Notes: generated by a model from the sequence alone, not told the origin. 64,000 nucleotides of DNA from Epichloe hybrida (GCA_019022495.1 JAFEKR010000013.1:930001-994000), one strand, 5' to 3'; shown: positions 11,626-23,747, counted from the stretch's first letter. Translations and numbers: made by a program.

Positions 11626-11916
11626 CAATGCACCGCCCCCCCCCCCCGAATTATTTTATAAATCTACATGCCCCAATTCTTCGTTCCTCTCTAACAGCTG
11701 CAATTAGCTATAAGTAATACTATTATTAGATAGCTATAAGGGAAATGCGTAGGATATAAAGCGCCACTAAAAGAGACATTACTTTCTATATCAATTATCT
11801 ATAATTTAAGGTGACTACTTATCCTAGCCTCTGTCTCCTTTATTTACTAGATAGCATCTGATTGGCTTACTTACCCCTATTATGTAGATTTGTAAAATAA
11901 TTCAGGGGGTGTATTG
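11626..11916. mobile_element. MITE copy B, TA-flanked, about 291 bp
   Basis: The left end after a TA contains CCGAATTATTTTATAAATCT behind an expanded poly-C run. The right end carries ATGTAGATTTGTAAAATAAT followed by TCAGGGGGTGTATTG and then TA. The arms are inverted over about 33 bp. The interior is AT-rich (CTATAAG/ATTATTAG tracts) and non-coding. This is the longest of the three copies in the window. Confidence 0.7.
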
Positions 11917-12049
11917 TAACGTGATTTCATCGGGTTAAATTTTATATTGAGAGCATGTATACAAAAACCGCAGGTGCACACAACTTCCAGTTCGCCATTT
12001 AGGTTACGTGAATCATCCCATGTTCCGATTCGTGCGTCTTTTTCATTTC

Positions 12050-13879
12050 TCACAGATGATGAATCGATTTGTGCTCGTCGGCAACTCCCGCCGCCGAAGC
12101 CTTCCGAAGCCTCGGTGGAGGAGGCAAGCGACCCAACACGGCTTCAATGGCCAGCCCGAGAGCGAGCAATCTCTCGTCGCTGCCGCGGGGGCCGTCGATT
12201 TCGATGCCGATGGGCAGACCCCCGGCCGTCAGCCCCGCCGGTATGCTCAGGCCGGGGATGCCCGCGTTGCTTCCGGGACCGGCGTTCCTCGTGTAGGCGC
12301 CGAAGGCAGCCACCGGGGGCCCGCCGTTGACGGACACGTTTCCGGACCCGTTGACGTAGTCGATCGGCGTGGCCGGCAGGATGGTGGTGGGAAAAAGGAT
12401 GGCGTCGACGCGCTTCCGGGAGAAGTAGTCGGCGTAGAGCCTCTGGAGGGCGGGGCGCCGGACCGTCATGACCTGCTCGTACTGCGGCCCGAAGGCGTCT
12501 TTGAGGACGGTGGCCCAGATGGCCCTGACGTCGGGGCTGGCGATGCCGTGCGCGATTGTCCCGATGTCGACGCCCCTGACCCTGGCGCCCGACGCCCTGA
12601 GATAGGCGGGCATGTCGGCCAGGGGCTCGTGCAGGGCGATTGGGCTCCCGATGGTGGCGTCCAGCCGGAGCAGGTCGGGCATGTCGTCCCGGACCAGGAC
12701 GACGCCCGCGGCCTGGAGCCTCCGGCCGGCGCGCAGGGCGATGCTCTCCAGCTCCCTGTCCAGGCCGGACCACAGGACCGGGGGCACGCCGAGCCTCAGG
12801 CCGCGCAGCTCCGCGGGCCGGGCGCGAGGCCGCCCCGAGATGACCGAGTCCAGGAGCGCAATGTCGGCGACGGTGCGGCCCATTGGCCCGACGGTGTCGC
12901 GGGTGTGGCTGATGGGCACGACGGCGCCGTCGTCGTGGTATCGCCGCTGGGCGCCCCCGTCGCCGACGGACGGGCGGAACCCGGCGATGCCGGTCAGGGC
13001 CGCGGGGACCCGGGACGAGCCCCCCGTGTCGGTGCCCAGGCCGCACGTCACCACGCGGGAGGCGATGGCGGCGGCGGTCCCGCCGGACGAGCCCCCGGGT
13101 ATCATGCCCTCGGCGTACGGGTTGTGCACGGGGCCCGCGAACGGCTGCAGGTTGGTGCTGGTGAAGCCAAGGGCCAGCTCGTGCATGTTGGCGCGGCCGA
13201 CGACAATGGCCCCTGCCGCGATGAGCTTCCTCAGGCTGGGCGCCGTGGCGGGCGGGCGATTGCCCAGGAGGGCGGCGGTCCCGGCCGTGGTGGGGATCCC
13301 GGCCTGGTTGATGTTGTCCTTGGCGACGATGGCCAGGCCGGCGAGGGGAGGCAGCTGGCGTCCGCGGGCGACGGCGCGGTCAATCTCGTCGGCGGCGGAC
13401 AGGGCCTGGTCCGGGAGAAGTCGTATGAAGGCGTTGAGCGGCTTCCCCTGCCGCGCGCGGTCGAGGACGTCCGAGATGTATTCACGAGCCGTGACGCTCT
13501 TGTTCCGGATGGCTGCGATGGTGTCATCCGCAGACCAATCCCCGTAGTCCAGGACGCGGGGTGATACCGGAGGAGGCACCGGACTCATCATCGCCAAAAG
13601 TTTCTGGAACGAAGCTTCCGCGACTTCTTTGGTCTGCTCAGATGGCGGTTTTTGGCTTGAAACACGGGTTTCTTTTTCACAACATGGCCCTCTGGAATGA
13701 TTGCAAAGCAGGAGAGGAGGGGGCGCGAGTCATAAAAGGGAACCGACCCGAGAGGGAGAAAAACGGGAAAATGAATATAAAAAAAAACCCCCCTTCCCCC
13801 CCTCAAGCCGGTTTCGCAAACCTGTCCTCCGCCGCATGAACGTGAAAATAAATAACTCACGCTGGAACTTGAACTCCAT
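12050..13879 (-). CDS. Amidase signature family hydrolase (indoleacetamide-hydrolase-like)
   Basis: Hydrolyses carboxamides; the closest general resemblance is to IaaH/mandelamide-type amidases, but the substrate cannot be read from sequence. The main exon (12050 up to about 13630) carries the Ser-cisSer-Lys triad: Lys in IVAKDN, the first Ser in PGGSSGGTAAA, and the nucleophile in GTDTGGSSRVP. Length is about 515 residues, normal for the family. The start is uncertain: an ATG pair lies in the main exon at about 13591-13586, but the frame stays open upstream and a 19-nt exon at 13879-13861 followed by a good GTGAGT donor gives a plausible first exon in a matching phase, with the acceptor not settled. 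GC content is higher than in most neighbours. No signal peptide is seen, so probably cytosolic. Confidence 0.88.
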
Positions 13880-15256
13880 CGCGGCTAGAGAGTGCGGCTG
13901 CAGGGGGACGCCAGATGCAGCAAGTGCTCAGCCAGCCCGTCCATGCATCCATCGCCAAAGCATGCAGGGCGGCGCTTTTTCATGACACGGATCACAAAAT
14001 GGTGAGACAACTTACTCACTCGCTCATCTGTGATTTCTCGTCCCCAATCCCGAGAGAGCTCCCAGAAACAAAGGCTATCGAGTAAGACGTGCTGCCACTA
14101 GGCGGTGGCTGAATCAGGTAATCCGAAAAAAAAAAAAAAAAAAAAAAAAAACCGTACGGACGTATGTACCTGGGTTTCCGATCCTGCCCCAAGGAAGGAA
14201 TAAACCTTAAAAAAGCACCAACTTCTGTTTTAGGCCTAGTTACTACTGCATGTTTACGTGTCAGTCAAAAAGCTTAAAAAAGAACACGTCTATACCAAAA
14301 GCGGAAAAGGAGAGAAAAGAACCGTTGGCCCCACGTGCATGAACTTCTCCACCACTTATTCACGTCGTCCTAAGTTTTTGCTCATTACATGTCGCGTCAC
14401 GACAAAACGTCCATCTGCACATCCATCTACAACGTCGTGAAAATGGCCGACTCTGTTCGCAGCCCTGGGTGTTCATGCACTTTTCCATGACAGGGCCGCA
14501 GTCAAGCTCTCACTGCAAGTCGTGCCGGCATGTGAGACGCCAATGTGGAGGAGGCAGAGGGAGGTTTGATGGTCTTGACTCTCGAGGCTTCCTTGACGTG
14601 GCTCGTTGCCGGCCGTGCAAAACGATGCGCGTTGGGACCTCTCACCGTTTTTCATTCGTATCAATGACAAATAGATATATTGGCTCACTGGCAGTTCAGC
14701 TGTTGTTCCCGAGTCCCGAGTCCCGACCATTCGCAAAGTGGGAAGCAAATATCGCAGCGTCTGTTCAGATGAAACCACGTCCTTTGCTTGATGCCAGATC
14801 AGCCTTGTTGGCAGTGAATCGAGACTCATGCGTGGTTATGAGTATGGTATGAAACCTAGCTGATGTTTTGCGATTGCTGGGGCCTTGCTTGCATCGTCAT
14901 GCTACATGGTGATGTGAGCTGAGGCATCAGCCTGGCTGTTTAGTCATGCGTCTGTTGTGTTGGTCTGATTTGGCACCTCAGCTGACAAGATGCTCCACAT
15001 CCCATGATGAGGCGAAACCGTGTTTCGACCGAGGCAATTCATTCATTCTCGCATAAGGGTGTTGATGAACTGTGGCAAGGAAACAAAATGGAACAAAAAA
15101 AAGGGGGGGGGGGATTTTATAAAAGAGCATCGGCTGGCCGGGCTTTCTTCATGCTGCGGACTGCCTCACTAGCATCTTCATTCATTTCCTCATTGCATCG
15201 TCTTGTCCATCCCACGGGATATTCATTATCAAGCCATCAAAAAAGTCTTTGACAAC
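13880..15256. other. Intergenic region, no gene seen
   Basis: Presumed promoters of the amidase (-) and the secreted protein (+). A homopolymer of about 26 A begins near 14126. Open frames on both strands are short and have no recognisable product. A TATA box occurs at 15118-15124. Confidence 0.5.
15118..15124 (+). promoter_or_regulatory. TATA box of the secreted HsbA-like gene
   Basis: TATAAAA lies 133 bp upstream of the ATG at 15257, directly after a poly-G run. Position and sequence fit a strong inducible fungal promoter. Confidence 0.45.
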
Positions 15257-16240
15257 ATGCGTCTCAATACGACTCTGTTCACAGTGGGCGTGCTTCTCGG
15301 CACCGCGCTGGCCGACATCGCCACCATTCGAACCTCGATAGAGAATGTCACGAAAATGGCAAACGAGCTGAGCAAGGCCATCGTCAAATGGCCCGGCACC
15401 GCCAGCTCCGGAGGCGACATGCTGTGCAAGACGGTGGCCCTCCGCAAGTCCCTGGATGCGTGTGCCAAGGCCTTCCAAACCTCGCAGCCCCTGAAGAACA
15501 GCGACGTGTCGAGAAAAGGGCTGCCGCTCGTGCGGCTGGCCAACGCCATGTTCGACCTCAAGTACTTCGCGGGCAATGCGAGGCCAAAGTTCGATCGCGT
15601 CGGCGCCACGGCGTCCATGTTCGAGATGATCAAGGCCCAGCAGGCGCCCGCGTCGGACATGTCCAAGTCGATGAAGGCGGTCCTGGACAAGCTCCCCCCG
15701 GGCTGGAAGACCACCAGGCTGCCCGGCGTGAACCAGGACCCCGTGAGCTTCGCGCAGACCTTTATGAACAAGGAGATCGACGACCTCCTCAGGAAGCTCC
15801 AGCCGCGGCCCGAGCAGCAGTCTCCTCTCACTCCCTTTGTCGTCATGGCCGCCCAGTTCAGCGAGTCCATCGACACGACCCCGTTCTGTCGGGCCATCCC
15901 CAAGGTCATGGACACCCTGGCGGCCCAGAAGAGCACTTCGCTCGGCCAGCTCACCAACAAGGTGTTTGAGATTCTCGACTCCTCTGGCGTGCAGGACGTG
16001 GTCCCCCGCGACGTGATCCAGAAGAACGCAGAGGTCTTCGGAGTGCCCCCCAATGTCATTCCCAATGTCCTGAAGGCACTTGGTGCTCCTGAGAAGGGTC
16101 TCCCCCTCCGTGCATTCACCCAAATGGTTCCCGGGCTGCTCAAGCAGTTCAATCTCAACAACATAGTTATTGATCCGTCCAAGATCACGCGCTTTACCAA
16201 TCTTGCCGTGGAGACCGTGCTGGGCTCTGCACCGCGTTAG
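15257..16240 (+). CDS. Secreted protein with HsbA-like N-terminal region
   Basis: An intronless 327-residue protein. Residues 1-19 (ending LGTALA) are a signal peptide. The next 100 residues, starting DIATIRTSIENVTKMANELS and continuing with spaced small, hydrophobic and charged residues, resemble hydrophobic surface-binding protein A (HsbA) family repeats found in fungal wall proteins, but the match is loose and the C-terminal 200 residues are not recognised. Four cysteines lie after the signal peptide. Putative roles are cell-wall association or surface attachment (inference). It has its own TATA box and an AT-rich 3' flank. Confidence 0.75.
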   Translation: MRLNTTLFTVGVLLGTALADIATIRTSIENVTKMANELSKAIVKWPGTASSGGDMLCKTVALRKSLDACAKAFQTSQPLKNSDVSRKGLPLVRLANAMFDLKYFAGNARPKFDRVGATASMFEMIKAQQAPASDMSKSMKAVLDKLPPGWKTTRLPGVNQDPVSFAQTFMNKEIDDLLRKLQPRPEQQSPLTPFVVMAAQFSESIDTTPFCRAIPKVMDTLAAQKSTSLGQLTNKVFEILDSSGVQDVVPRDVIQKNAEVFGVPPNVIPNVLKALGAPEKGLPLRAFTQMVPGLLKQFNLNNIVIDPSKITRFTNLAVETVLGSAPR

Positions 16241-16874
16241 GGGTCCACGGATTCTCGGCAAGTTCCTGCGGAGCATATCTCTTACCAGGGGTGTCGTGGT
16301 GGAAGTTCGACTTGCGCAATTCCATCAAGCCTCGGTGAAGTGCCAGTGGGGGGAGAGAAAAGGGGGGGGTTCAAGGAAAGGGGAAAAGCCTCGTGTTAGA
16401 TTGAACGGGCTGGGCCTGATCTCAACTGTTTTGTGCTGGTATTTCTTTTGTTTTTTGTTCATCTCTAGATTTGTGTTTGTAATGGATGAAAATGCTACCT
16501 TCTTTTGGTCTACATAAATCAGCCTACATGCAACATCCGATCTGGCTGCGGATCCATCTGGCGAAAGGCATATAAGGGATAATAGTGTACATGCGCACCA
16601 ATTAGTGGCCAGTCGGCTGCGCCGCTTTTTCTTCGTGCAATACTATCGTGGGCTCCGGTGGAGCTGTTTCGCCTCGGCAGCCTCGGCAGCTTCGGGTGTC
16701 CACGGATCGGCTCCGGTGGAATGTGAATGACCATTCGGGGTTGCCCGAAGCATCTCTCGTGTTTCTTCTCTGCTGAGTGGCAACCCCGCCATCATGGCAT
16801 CTTCACGGCATGACCCGCCACGAAGAACAGGAACCTGAAAGCACTGAGCAGACACAGACCTTATCCTCATCATC

Positions 16875-17719
16875 ATGATGCAGCCTGGACTGACCCAAAC
16901 CGTGCTCGAGAATCTGCTGCATCACCGGCTTCTCCTCTGCATCGCTCTTGTACTCCTGTGGCTTGTCCGCAACCGTCGTTACAACGGCCTCAACAAGTAC
17001 CCCGGTCCTTTGGCGGCCTCCGTGTCAGATCTCTGGCGGTTCATCGACGTGTGCAAACGCCGGCCGGAGCAGACATTGATGAGCCTCCACGAGAGGCACG
17101 GCGATGTAGTCAGAATCGGTCCCGGCGCCATCTCCTTCGCAGACCCCGCCGCTCTCAAGACGATATACGGGCTCAACAACGGCTTTGTCAAGGTTTCGTT
17201 GCCCTTCCCCTTTCCCCTTTTCCCCTTCCCCATCCCAACCTTGCCGCGCGTTGTTCTGACTTGACTCAAACCCCCCCCCCCCCTTTTTTCCTTGGAACGC
17301 ACGCAGTCCGACTTCTACGTGGTCCAGCAGTCAGTCGTCAACGGGAAATCATTGCCTTCGCTCTTCAGCACGACCGACAACAGCTTCCACGGCAAGTTTC
17401 GACGCTGCGTCAACGCAGCCTTTTCCATGAGCGCGCTCGTCCAGTACGAGCCGTTCGTCGACAACACGACCAGGCTGTTCCTGGATCAGACGAAGAGGCT
17501 CTTCGTCGAGGAGGGGAGGGCGTGCGACTTTACCACCTGGCTGCAGTATTACGCCTTTGACGTCATTGGCGAAATAACGTACAGCAAGAGACACGGCTTC
17601 GTGGAGAGAAACGAGGATGTCGAGGGCATCATCGCACATCTATCCCGGCTGTTTCTTTACGTCGCTCCGGTAAGCAAAACAGTGGATGAATTGGGGGGAG
17701 CCCTCCTTGCATGTTTTGT

Positions 17720-17750
<31 letters not shown>

Positions 17751-18832
17751 CTCACAATGAAGAGAAACAATGAACAGATTGGGCAGATCCCGCTTCTGGA
17801 CCGCCTTCTCCTGAAGAATCCCCTGTTCCACAAGTTATCCCGGTGGGGTCTGGTCGACTCGACGTCTCCCGTTGCCAGGTTTGCGCGGTCACGCATGGCC
17901 GAGCGGCTGGCTCCGATTCCGGAACCCGGACTCCCGGGCCCGCCTCCGCCTCCGCCTCCGCCGCCCGCAAACAGCAGCACGGGGAAGAAGAAGAAGCAGC
18001 CGCCCGGTCCGGATCTCCTGTCCAAGTTCATTGCCGCCAGGGAAGACCGGCCGGACTTCATGACGGACACGCTCGTGCAGACCATGGCGGTGTCGATGGC
18101 GTTCGCCGGCTCCGAGACGACGGCCATATCGCTTTCCTCGGTCTTCTACCACTTGCTCAGGAACCGCTCGTGCTATCGCAAGCTGCAGGCCGAGGTGGAC
18201 GATGCCTGCGCCGCCGCCGCCGCCGCCGCCGCCGCCAGGCCGGGCTCTCATGGCTTCTTCTCGGACGCGGTCGTCACGTTCGCCGAGGCGCAGAAGCTGC
18301 CCTATCTCCACGCGTGCATCCAGGAAGCCTTCAGGCTGCACCCTGCCCCCGGCTTGCCGCTCGAGCGCGTGGTGCCGGCGGGGGGTGCGGAGATAGCCGG
18401 CCATCACGTCCGGGGCGGCACGATCGTCGGCTGCTCCGCCTGGGTCATCCACCGGAGGCCAGAGGTCTTCGGGCCAGACGCGGACGAGTACAGGCCTGAG
18501 CGGTGGCTTCCCTGCCCGGACCGGGACGCAGAGGACGAGAGCAGGCGGATCAAGAACATGGCCTCGACGATGCTCCACTTCGGCATGGGCAGCCGCACTT
18601 GCATAGGCAAGAACATAAGCTTGCTGGAGATTTACAAGCTTGTCCCGAGCTTGTTGAGGAAGTTCAACGTAAGGGTTTTGGCATCATCGGTTCTCGCAGA
18701 AACATGAAACGGGAAAAGCTAACATGGTTCTTACAGATTGACTTTGAGGATAGTGGCAGGGACTGGAAAATAACCAATGCTTGGTTTGTCAAACAATCCG
18801 ACTTCAAGGTTCGGTTCACGTGCAGAGAGTAG
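16875..18832 (+). CDS. Cytochrome P450 of the pisatin demethylase type
   Basis: Haem-thiolate monooxygenase anchored in the ER. Exons 16875-17192, 17307-17669, 17778-18668 and 18737-18832 give 555 residues. An N-terminal membrane anchor (LLLCIALVLLWLV) is followed by the proline-rich hinge KYPGPLAA. Further signatures are the I-helix AGSETTAIS, the K-helix EAFRLHP (ExxR) and the haem loop FGMGSRTCIGKN with the ligand cysteine. Overall order and motifs follow the pisatin demethylase-like group, whose members modify diverse aromatic or plant compounds. Odd points are a poly-Pro and Lys-rich insert near the middle (GPPPPPPPPP), a poly-Ala run, and an intron 2 containing about 28 T. It converges on the SDR gene 135 bp downstream. 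Confidence 0.93.
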
Positions 18833-18967
18833 TGATTTTTTTTTCTTGTTGGCTCATTCATTTGTATGGTTCTCATTTGGGCCCGTAACTTTCTTTATAG
18901 GATGCCCCTCCCTCCCAACGCCCCCCCAATCCCTCGTTCAATATTACCAGCCTCGTGAAATCCCTTT

Positions 18968-20011
18968 TCATCTCCCGAGCAAGTGCAGTCCAAATTTCCT
19001 TGCCATCATGTAGAACCGTACCCGTCGCGGCACAAAGTGATGCAAGAAGAAGGCGAGCCATGCTGAGCCACCGCTCCAGGACCAAATCGGCCTCTTCTTC
19101 TTCTGGATCTCTCTCACCACGGACCGAGCATACTCGTCCGTGTCCATGGCCCCGTCCTGCGACGCAGTGACTCTCTGGAGCCAGTACTTCTGCACGGGCA
19201 AGTACCTCGAGTGGTCTGGGAGGGAAGGGCTGGTCTCGCGAACTAGATGTTTTGGGGGGGAGGGGTGGGGTCCCTGTGAGCAATGAATGATTGAACAGAG
19301 AGGTTGCTGGTGAGCTTACCCAGGTTGCTCTTCACTCCGCCCGTAATCATGGTGAGCACATCAACCCTGCCCCGTGTGTCAGCAACATGATGGAAGCAGA
19401 TAAACCAAACATGGTAATGTGAGGGGGAAAGGGGCACGGAGAGTCAGGCTGACTGACCCCAGAGGTTTGAGCTCCATGTGAAGACAGTCTCCATAGGCGT
19501 GGAGCGCGGCCTTGGTGGCGTTGTACGCTGAGGAATACGGCAGAGGCAGGATTGGCGCGATGCTGCCGATGTTCACGACGCATCCCCCCGCGCGGATGAG
19601 CAGGTCTGAGAAGGCCTTGACGACGCGCATGACGCCCAAGACGTTGACGTCAAACATGGAGGCAACGACGCCGTCGACGTCCAGGTCCAGGTCCAGCGCT
19701 GGCCGGTGAGTCGCGAGGCCTGCGTTGTTAACCAGGACGTCGAGCCCGTCGCTTGCCCTCGCCGACACTGTCCTGGCGGCGGCGGCCACGGAGTCGCTCG
19801 ACGTCACATCCAGCTCGACGGCGACCATGCCGGGCCGAAGCAGTTGGCGGATGGCCGAAGTTTGACGGACGGCGCAGAAGACGAAGTAGCCGGCCTCGTG
19901 AAGCTCCGTGGCCAGAGAGCCGCCGATGCCGCCGATGCCGCCGACGCCGGATCCCGTCACCAGTGCCGTCTTCTGCCCAGCTTGCGGGCCCTCTGCATTT
20001 CGGTCCACCAT
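18968..20011 (-). CDS. Short-chain dehydrogenase/reductase (AYR1-like)
   Basis: NAD(P)H-dependent classical SDR. Exons, high to low, 20011-19458, 19366-19320 and 19242-18968, give 291 residues. The cofactor motif is TGSGVGGIGG near residue 20, with NNAG near residue 95, the catalytic Tyr-Lys pair in YNATKAALHAYGD, and GGVKSNL after the catalytic region. The C-terminal third carries a hydrophobic stretch (WLAFFLHHFVPRRVRFYMM) that may anchor it to membranes or lipid droplets, as in acyl-dihydroxyacetone-phosphate reductases. It converges with the P450 gene, so the two may be adjacent parts of one metabolic function, but co-regulation is not shown by sequence. Confidence 0.9.
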
Positions 20012-20434
20012 CTTTCGAGGAGCAACTTTGCAAGTTGGTCTTTGGCGGTATAGCGGGTACGAGAAAGGAAGATGGAGTTGGAGGTTGTCGTCGGCTTGTC
20101 GGGTTTCGCCCGACGCCCGATGCCGAGGCGGATCCCATCAAGTTCTGTTCGTACACCCACTCAGTGGTACATAATCGTGTATGTAGGGTAATGAACCCCC
20201 CGGACCCTCTGGCCCCACTGTATCGTTCGTTGGAAGCAACCAATAGAGAGTCAAGTCGGTTGCACATTGTCGGAAGAAAGAAGAAAGAGGAAATGTGGCA
20301 TGTGGCATGTGGCATGTGATATCAGCCGCCTGGGCCGCGTTTGCGGCTTGGCCCAATTGCGAGGCAAGGGACAAGAGTTGAGAGTGACTATTACTTTGGC
20401 AATCCGACCATCTAGGTTCTCGCCAGATTTGTCG

Positions 20435-20511
20435 ACGATGCAAGACGATGCCAGACGATGCCAGACGATGCCGGACGATGCCAGACGATGCCAGACGATG
20501 CCAGACGATGC
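20435..20511. repeat. 10-bp minisatellite (GACGATGCCA), about eight copies
   Basis: Tandem near-identical copies of GACGATGCCA, with one variant reading GCCGGACGATG. It lies in intergenic DNA upstream of the SDR and GIT1-like genes. Confidence 0.85.
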
Positions 20512-21430
20512 GAAAAACGTCCTGGATCAAACTTGGCAGTCGATGGATCGCGTAATTCGCGCGTTGGTTGGCGCGTCCCAGGTGTTTGTTCACTTGTTGA
20601 CTTCCCGCCTCGTCGGCCTCACAGGTGGATTCATTCATGCCGCCGAGTCATGGGGGCAGAATGGCGCCATTCCCCTGCACCACGGCACGAATCTTGTTGA
20701 CAACCAATCCCCTCTGCCCTTCTGCCCTCTCTCTTCTCTGCCCGTGCGTGGGACGGGACGTCGGACCGTCGGCCAACTGCAGCTTCATGGCGAAAGACAA
20801 AAGGGCGGCTCGGCTATCATTAGCCAACTACGGATATATCGCGAAGAGAGAGCCTGGGGGTTCATGCAACCCGTGTCTCCCAGATGACAGACAGCCAGTG
20901 GCATTCATGTTGTTACTCGACTTGAACTGCATTTGGTCTTGCAAATTGCGGTTCCCGTCCTTCTCGTACATGTTTACATGTTTGAGTCATGGACCCCTTG
21001 GGGGAGTTGGCAATGCATATCCACCGGGGAAGGAATTACCAGCCGCGACCAGGAAAGGGCCAGGGTCATGGTGATTGATATACGGAGTATATACGGAGTA
21101 CGTATGCTTTTACTTGTGTAATAGCAGGCTGTTCACCAATGTTCATACGGAATAATACTACGGAGTACGGACTACGGATTCCATGTACTAATAACCAAGC
21201 CGGGGCAATCGTTCCTTTCCTTCGCTGCCGTGCACAATTCGAGGCTCCACCGAGGGACCGATTTTTTCGGGCCAGTTTGATAGATGAACGAGGCAATGAG
21301 GGAGCGCATTCACGCAACTTCCCTTCCCTTTCCTCCCCAGTTCCCCACTGAACATTGCTGGGGAATTAATAAAAAATGAGTAAGTTAATACACTTGCCGG
21401 TGGGGTTGAGAGGGGGTGGTTGCCCGGGCA

Positions 21431-21437
21431 TATAAAA
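21431..21437 (+). promoter_or_regulatory. TATA box of the GIT1-like transporter gene
   Basis: TATAAAA lies 144 bp upstream of the ATG at 21581. Confidence 0.45.
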
Positions 21438-21580
21438 CAGCTTGTTACGCCCGCCCATCCCCCCAGGTCCATGAGTTGGACAAAACTTCCCCCCTTCCTT
21501 TCTTGTCGCGGCACGCCTTCAAAGGGAATGCAAGAGAGACAGACCCCTGGATATTTTCCCCCCTCCCCCCGTTGGCAAAA

Positions 21581-22723
21581 ATGAACATCCGGCCCACCAA
21601 GGAGGTCGAGACGGTCGACATAAAGGGCGAGAGTCCTCCACAACAAGAGCCGTCTGAGCAGCAGCCGCGTCGGAATTTCTGGCACGCCGCCCTCCCCGTC
21701 TTTGCCTGCGGAGCGGGCTTGTTCTCGGATGGCTACATCAACAATGTGTGTGAAATATTATCCGTTTCCTCATCTCCTTCCCCCCCCCCCGGGCGCACAC
21801 CGAAAAACTGACGCGCGCCTTTGAATCTAGGTGATTGGCTCTGTGAGCACGGTGCTCGTTCGTCAGTACGGCGACGAGTACAAGAAATCCGAAGCCTCCC
21901 GGTGTGTCAACGGCATCGCCTTCGCCGGCACCGTCGTCGGCCAGCTGGTGTTTGGACATCTCTCGGATAGCTGGTCTCGCTCGCATTCGCTGGTTGTGTC
22001 GACGGTCATCCTCGTCGTCTTCACGGCCCTCGCCGCCGCGTCTTATTACGGAGGCGATGCCGTGGGCATGTTCAACATGCTCACGGCCTGGAGATTCTTC
22101 GTCGGCATCGGCATCGGAGGTAAGGTCGAGACTTTCGACTTCAAGGACTTTTTTTTTTCTTTTTTTCTTTTTTTCTGTTTTATCTGCTTTCCAACGCAGT
22201 GCGTGTGTGCACCAGACTAATAATTCTGCGCGCGATGGTCAGGTGAATATCCCGCGGGAAGCGTGGGCTGTGCCGAATCAACCGGCGATCTCAAGGAGGG
22301 CACTCGACACAGATGGTTCATTCTATTCACCAACACCATGATCGATGTTGGATTTGTTTTCGGAGCCTTCCTGCCATGTAAGCGGATGTTCCCCCCCTTC
22401 CCCCCCCCCCCCGATGACAGGGCGGTTGTTTTTTTTTTTTTTTTTCGGACTGACTGACCCAAAAGGCAAGACGTAATTGCTGCGGCTGCCCATGACACAA
22501 ACTACAGCATCATCTGGAGAACAAGTCTTGGTATTGGCGTTGCCTTCCCACTCGTCCTGCTGCTGCTTCGCTTCCGGCTAAAGGAGCCCGAGGAGTTCAC
22601 CAAGGAAGCGATGCGAAAACAGACTCCCTACTGGCTGGTCCTGAAGTTCTACTGGTCCCGACTGCTGTGGGTTAGTCTTGTTTGGTTCTTGTACAACGTG
22701 AGCTCCGCCTTTTTCCCCAAAAG

Positions 22724-22754
<31 letters not shown>

Positions 22755-23479
22755 GTTTCCTCAAGACTGACTGAATTTTGTCACAGTTCTCCTCGTACGC
22801 CTTTGGAATCTACTCATCGTCCATCTTGAGCGGTCTATACCAGGATGACGCCCCGTTGACCACCGTTTTCGGATGGAACACGGTCATCAACCTGTTCTAT
22901 CTCCCGGGAACCACCATCGGGTCCTTCGTCAGCGACAAGCTCGGGCCAAAGTATACCCTCGTCCTCGGCGTCACCGTCCAGTCCATCGTCGGCTTCATCA
23001 TGGCGGGCGTGTACGGCTCCATCTCGAAGCACGTCGCCCCCTTCGCCATCGTCTACGGCATCTTCCTCTCGCTCGGCGAGCTGGGCCCGGGCAACAACAT
23101 CGGCCTCTTGGCTGCCAAGACGTGCGCGACGGGCGTGCGCGGCCGCTACTACGGCATCGCGGCGGCCGTGGGCAAGATTGGCGCCTTTGTCGGCACCCTG
23201 GTGTTCCCGTACATCAAGGGGGGGGACGAGGTCCAGTCGGCTCAGTACCCGTTCTGGGTCGCCTCGAGCCTCTGCATCCTCTCGGCCGTCATTGTGCACT
23301 TCTTCGTGCCCAACATTGGCCAGGACACAATCGCCGACGAGGACCTTCGTTTCAGGGACTACCTGGAGAGCCAAGGCTGGGATACGACGCAGCTGGGTAC
23401 GGCCACGGCAGCGGCGGCTGATGATGATGCATCTGTTGAGAAGGCACGGGCGGCACAGGCTGTCCGGACGGTAGAGTGA
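21581..23479 (+). CDS. GIT1-type glycerophosphodiester/phosphate MFS transporter
   Basis: Twelve-helix major facilitator of the plasma membrane, in the group importing glycerophosphoinositol, glycerophosphocholine and phosphate. Exons 21581-21745, 21831-22119, 22243-22377, 22471-22697 and 22787-23479 give 502 residues with consistent phases. Family features are the short acidic N-terminus, GLFSDGYINN in helix 1, GQLVFGHLSDSWSR between helices 2 and 3, RFFVGIGIGGEYPAGSVGCAE in helix 4, and LSLGELGPGNNIGLLAAKTCATGVRGRYYGIAAA in the second half. The C-terminus ends in an Ala/Asp-rich tail. Several introns contain long poly-T runs. If phosphate-controlled, a PHO/NUC-1-type site would be expected upstream; none was noticed. 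Confidence 0.92.
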
Positions 23480-23632
23480 GGACAGAAACAAGAAAGAGGC
23501 CTGTGTAGTAGTGAAAGCATCAGCAGAGTAAATTCCGTAGTCTTGACAGGATTTGTCTGTCTCGAGTTGAGACCTCATTTTTGCCACGTTGAAGAATGAT
23601 GGTTTCCTTTTGGGGTTCGACGGGACGGGCTA

Positions 23633-23747
23633 CACTCTTACCCCTGAATTGTTTTCCGAATTTACATCCTTATTCCCCTTGCTGATAGCTTATTGGCTCA
23701 AGTCCCCCTGTCTTGTAGATTTGTAAGATAATTCAGGGGCTGTAGTG
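23633..23747. mobile_element. MITE copy C, about 115 bp
   Basis: The left end after TA reads CACTCTTACCCCTGAATTGT. The right end reads TAAGATAATTCAGGGGCTGT then AGTG, followed by TG in place of the expected TA. Arms are inverted over about 33 bp, with mostly transition differences from copies A and B. Confidence 0.65.

Larger units (their letters stand above)
20012..21580. other. Intergenic region with minisatellite, no gene seen
   Basis: Contains GCATGTG repeats near 20294-20318, a 10-mer minisatellite at 20435-20511, several TACGGAGTA motifs around 21079-21180, and a TATA box at 21431. Open frames across this stretch lack recognisable domains. Confidence 0.5.

Noticed and set aside
12008..13564. 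A 1.5-kb open frame on the plus strand through the amidase gene
   Set aside because: It is antisense to a clear amidase; the long open frame follows from high GC and codon bias, and its product is Gly/Asp-rich without domains.
17720..17750. Long poly-T or poly-A runs as retrotransposon tails
   Set aside because: Such runs are frequent across this window, inside introns and intergenic DNA, with no target duplications or reverse transcriptase; they look like a genome-wide homopolymer trait.
20435..20511. CRISPR-like array
   Set aside because: The units are contiguous 10-mers without spacers, in a eukaryotic genome; it is a minisatellite.
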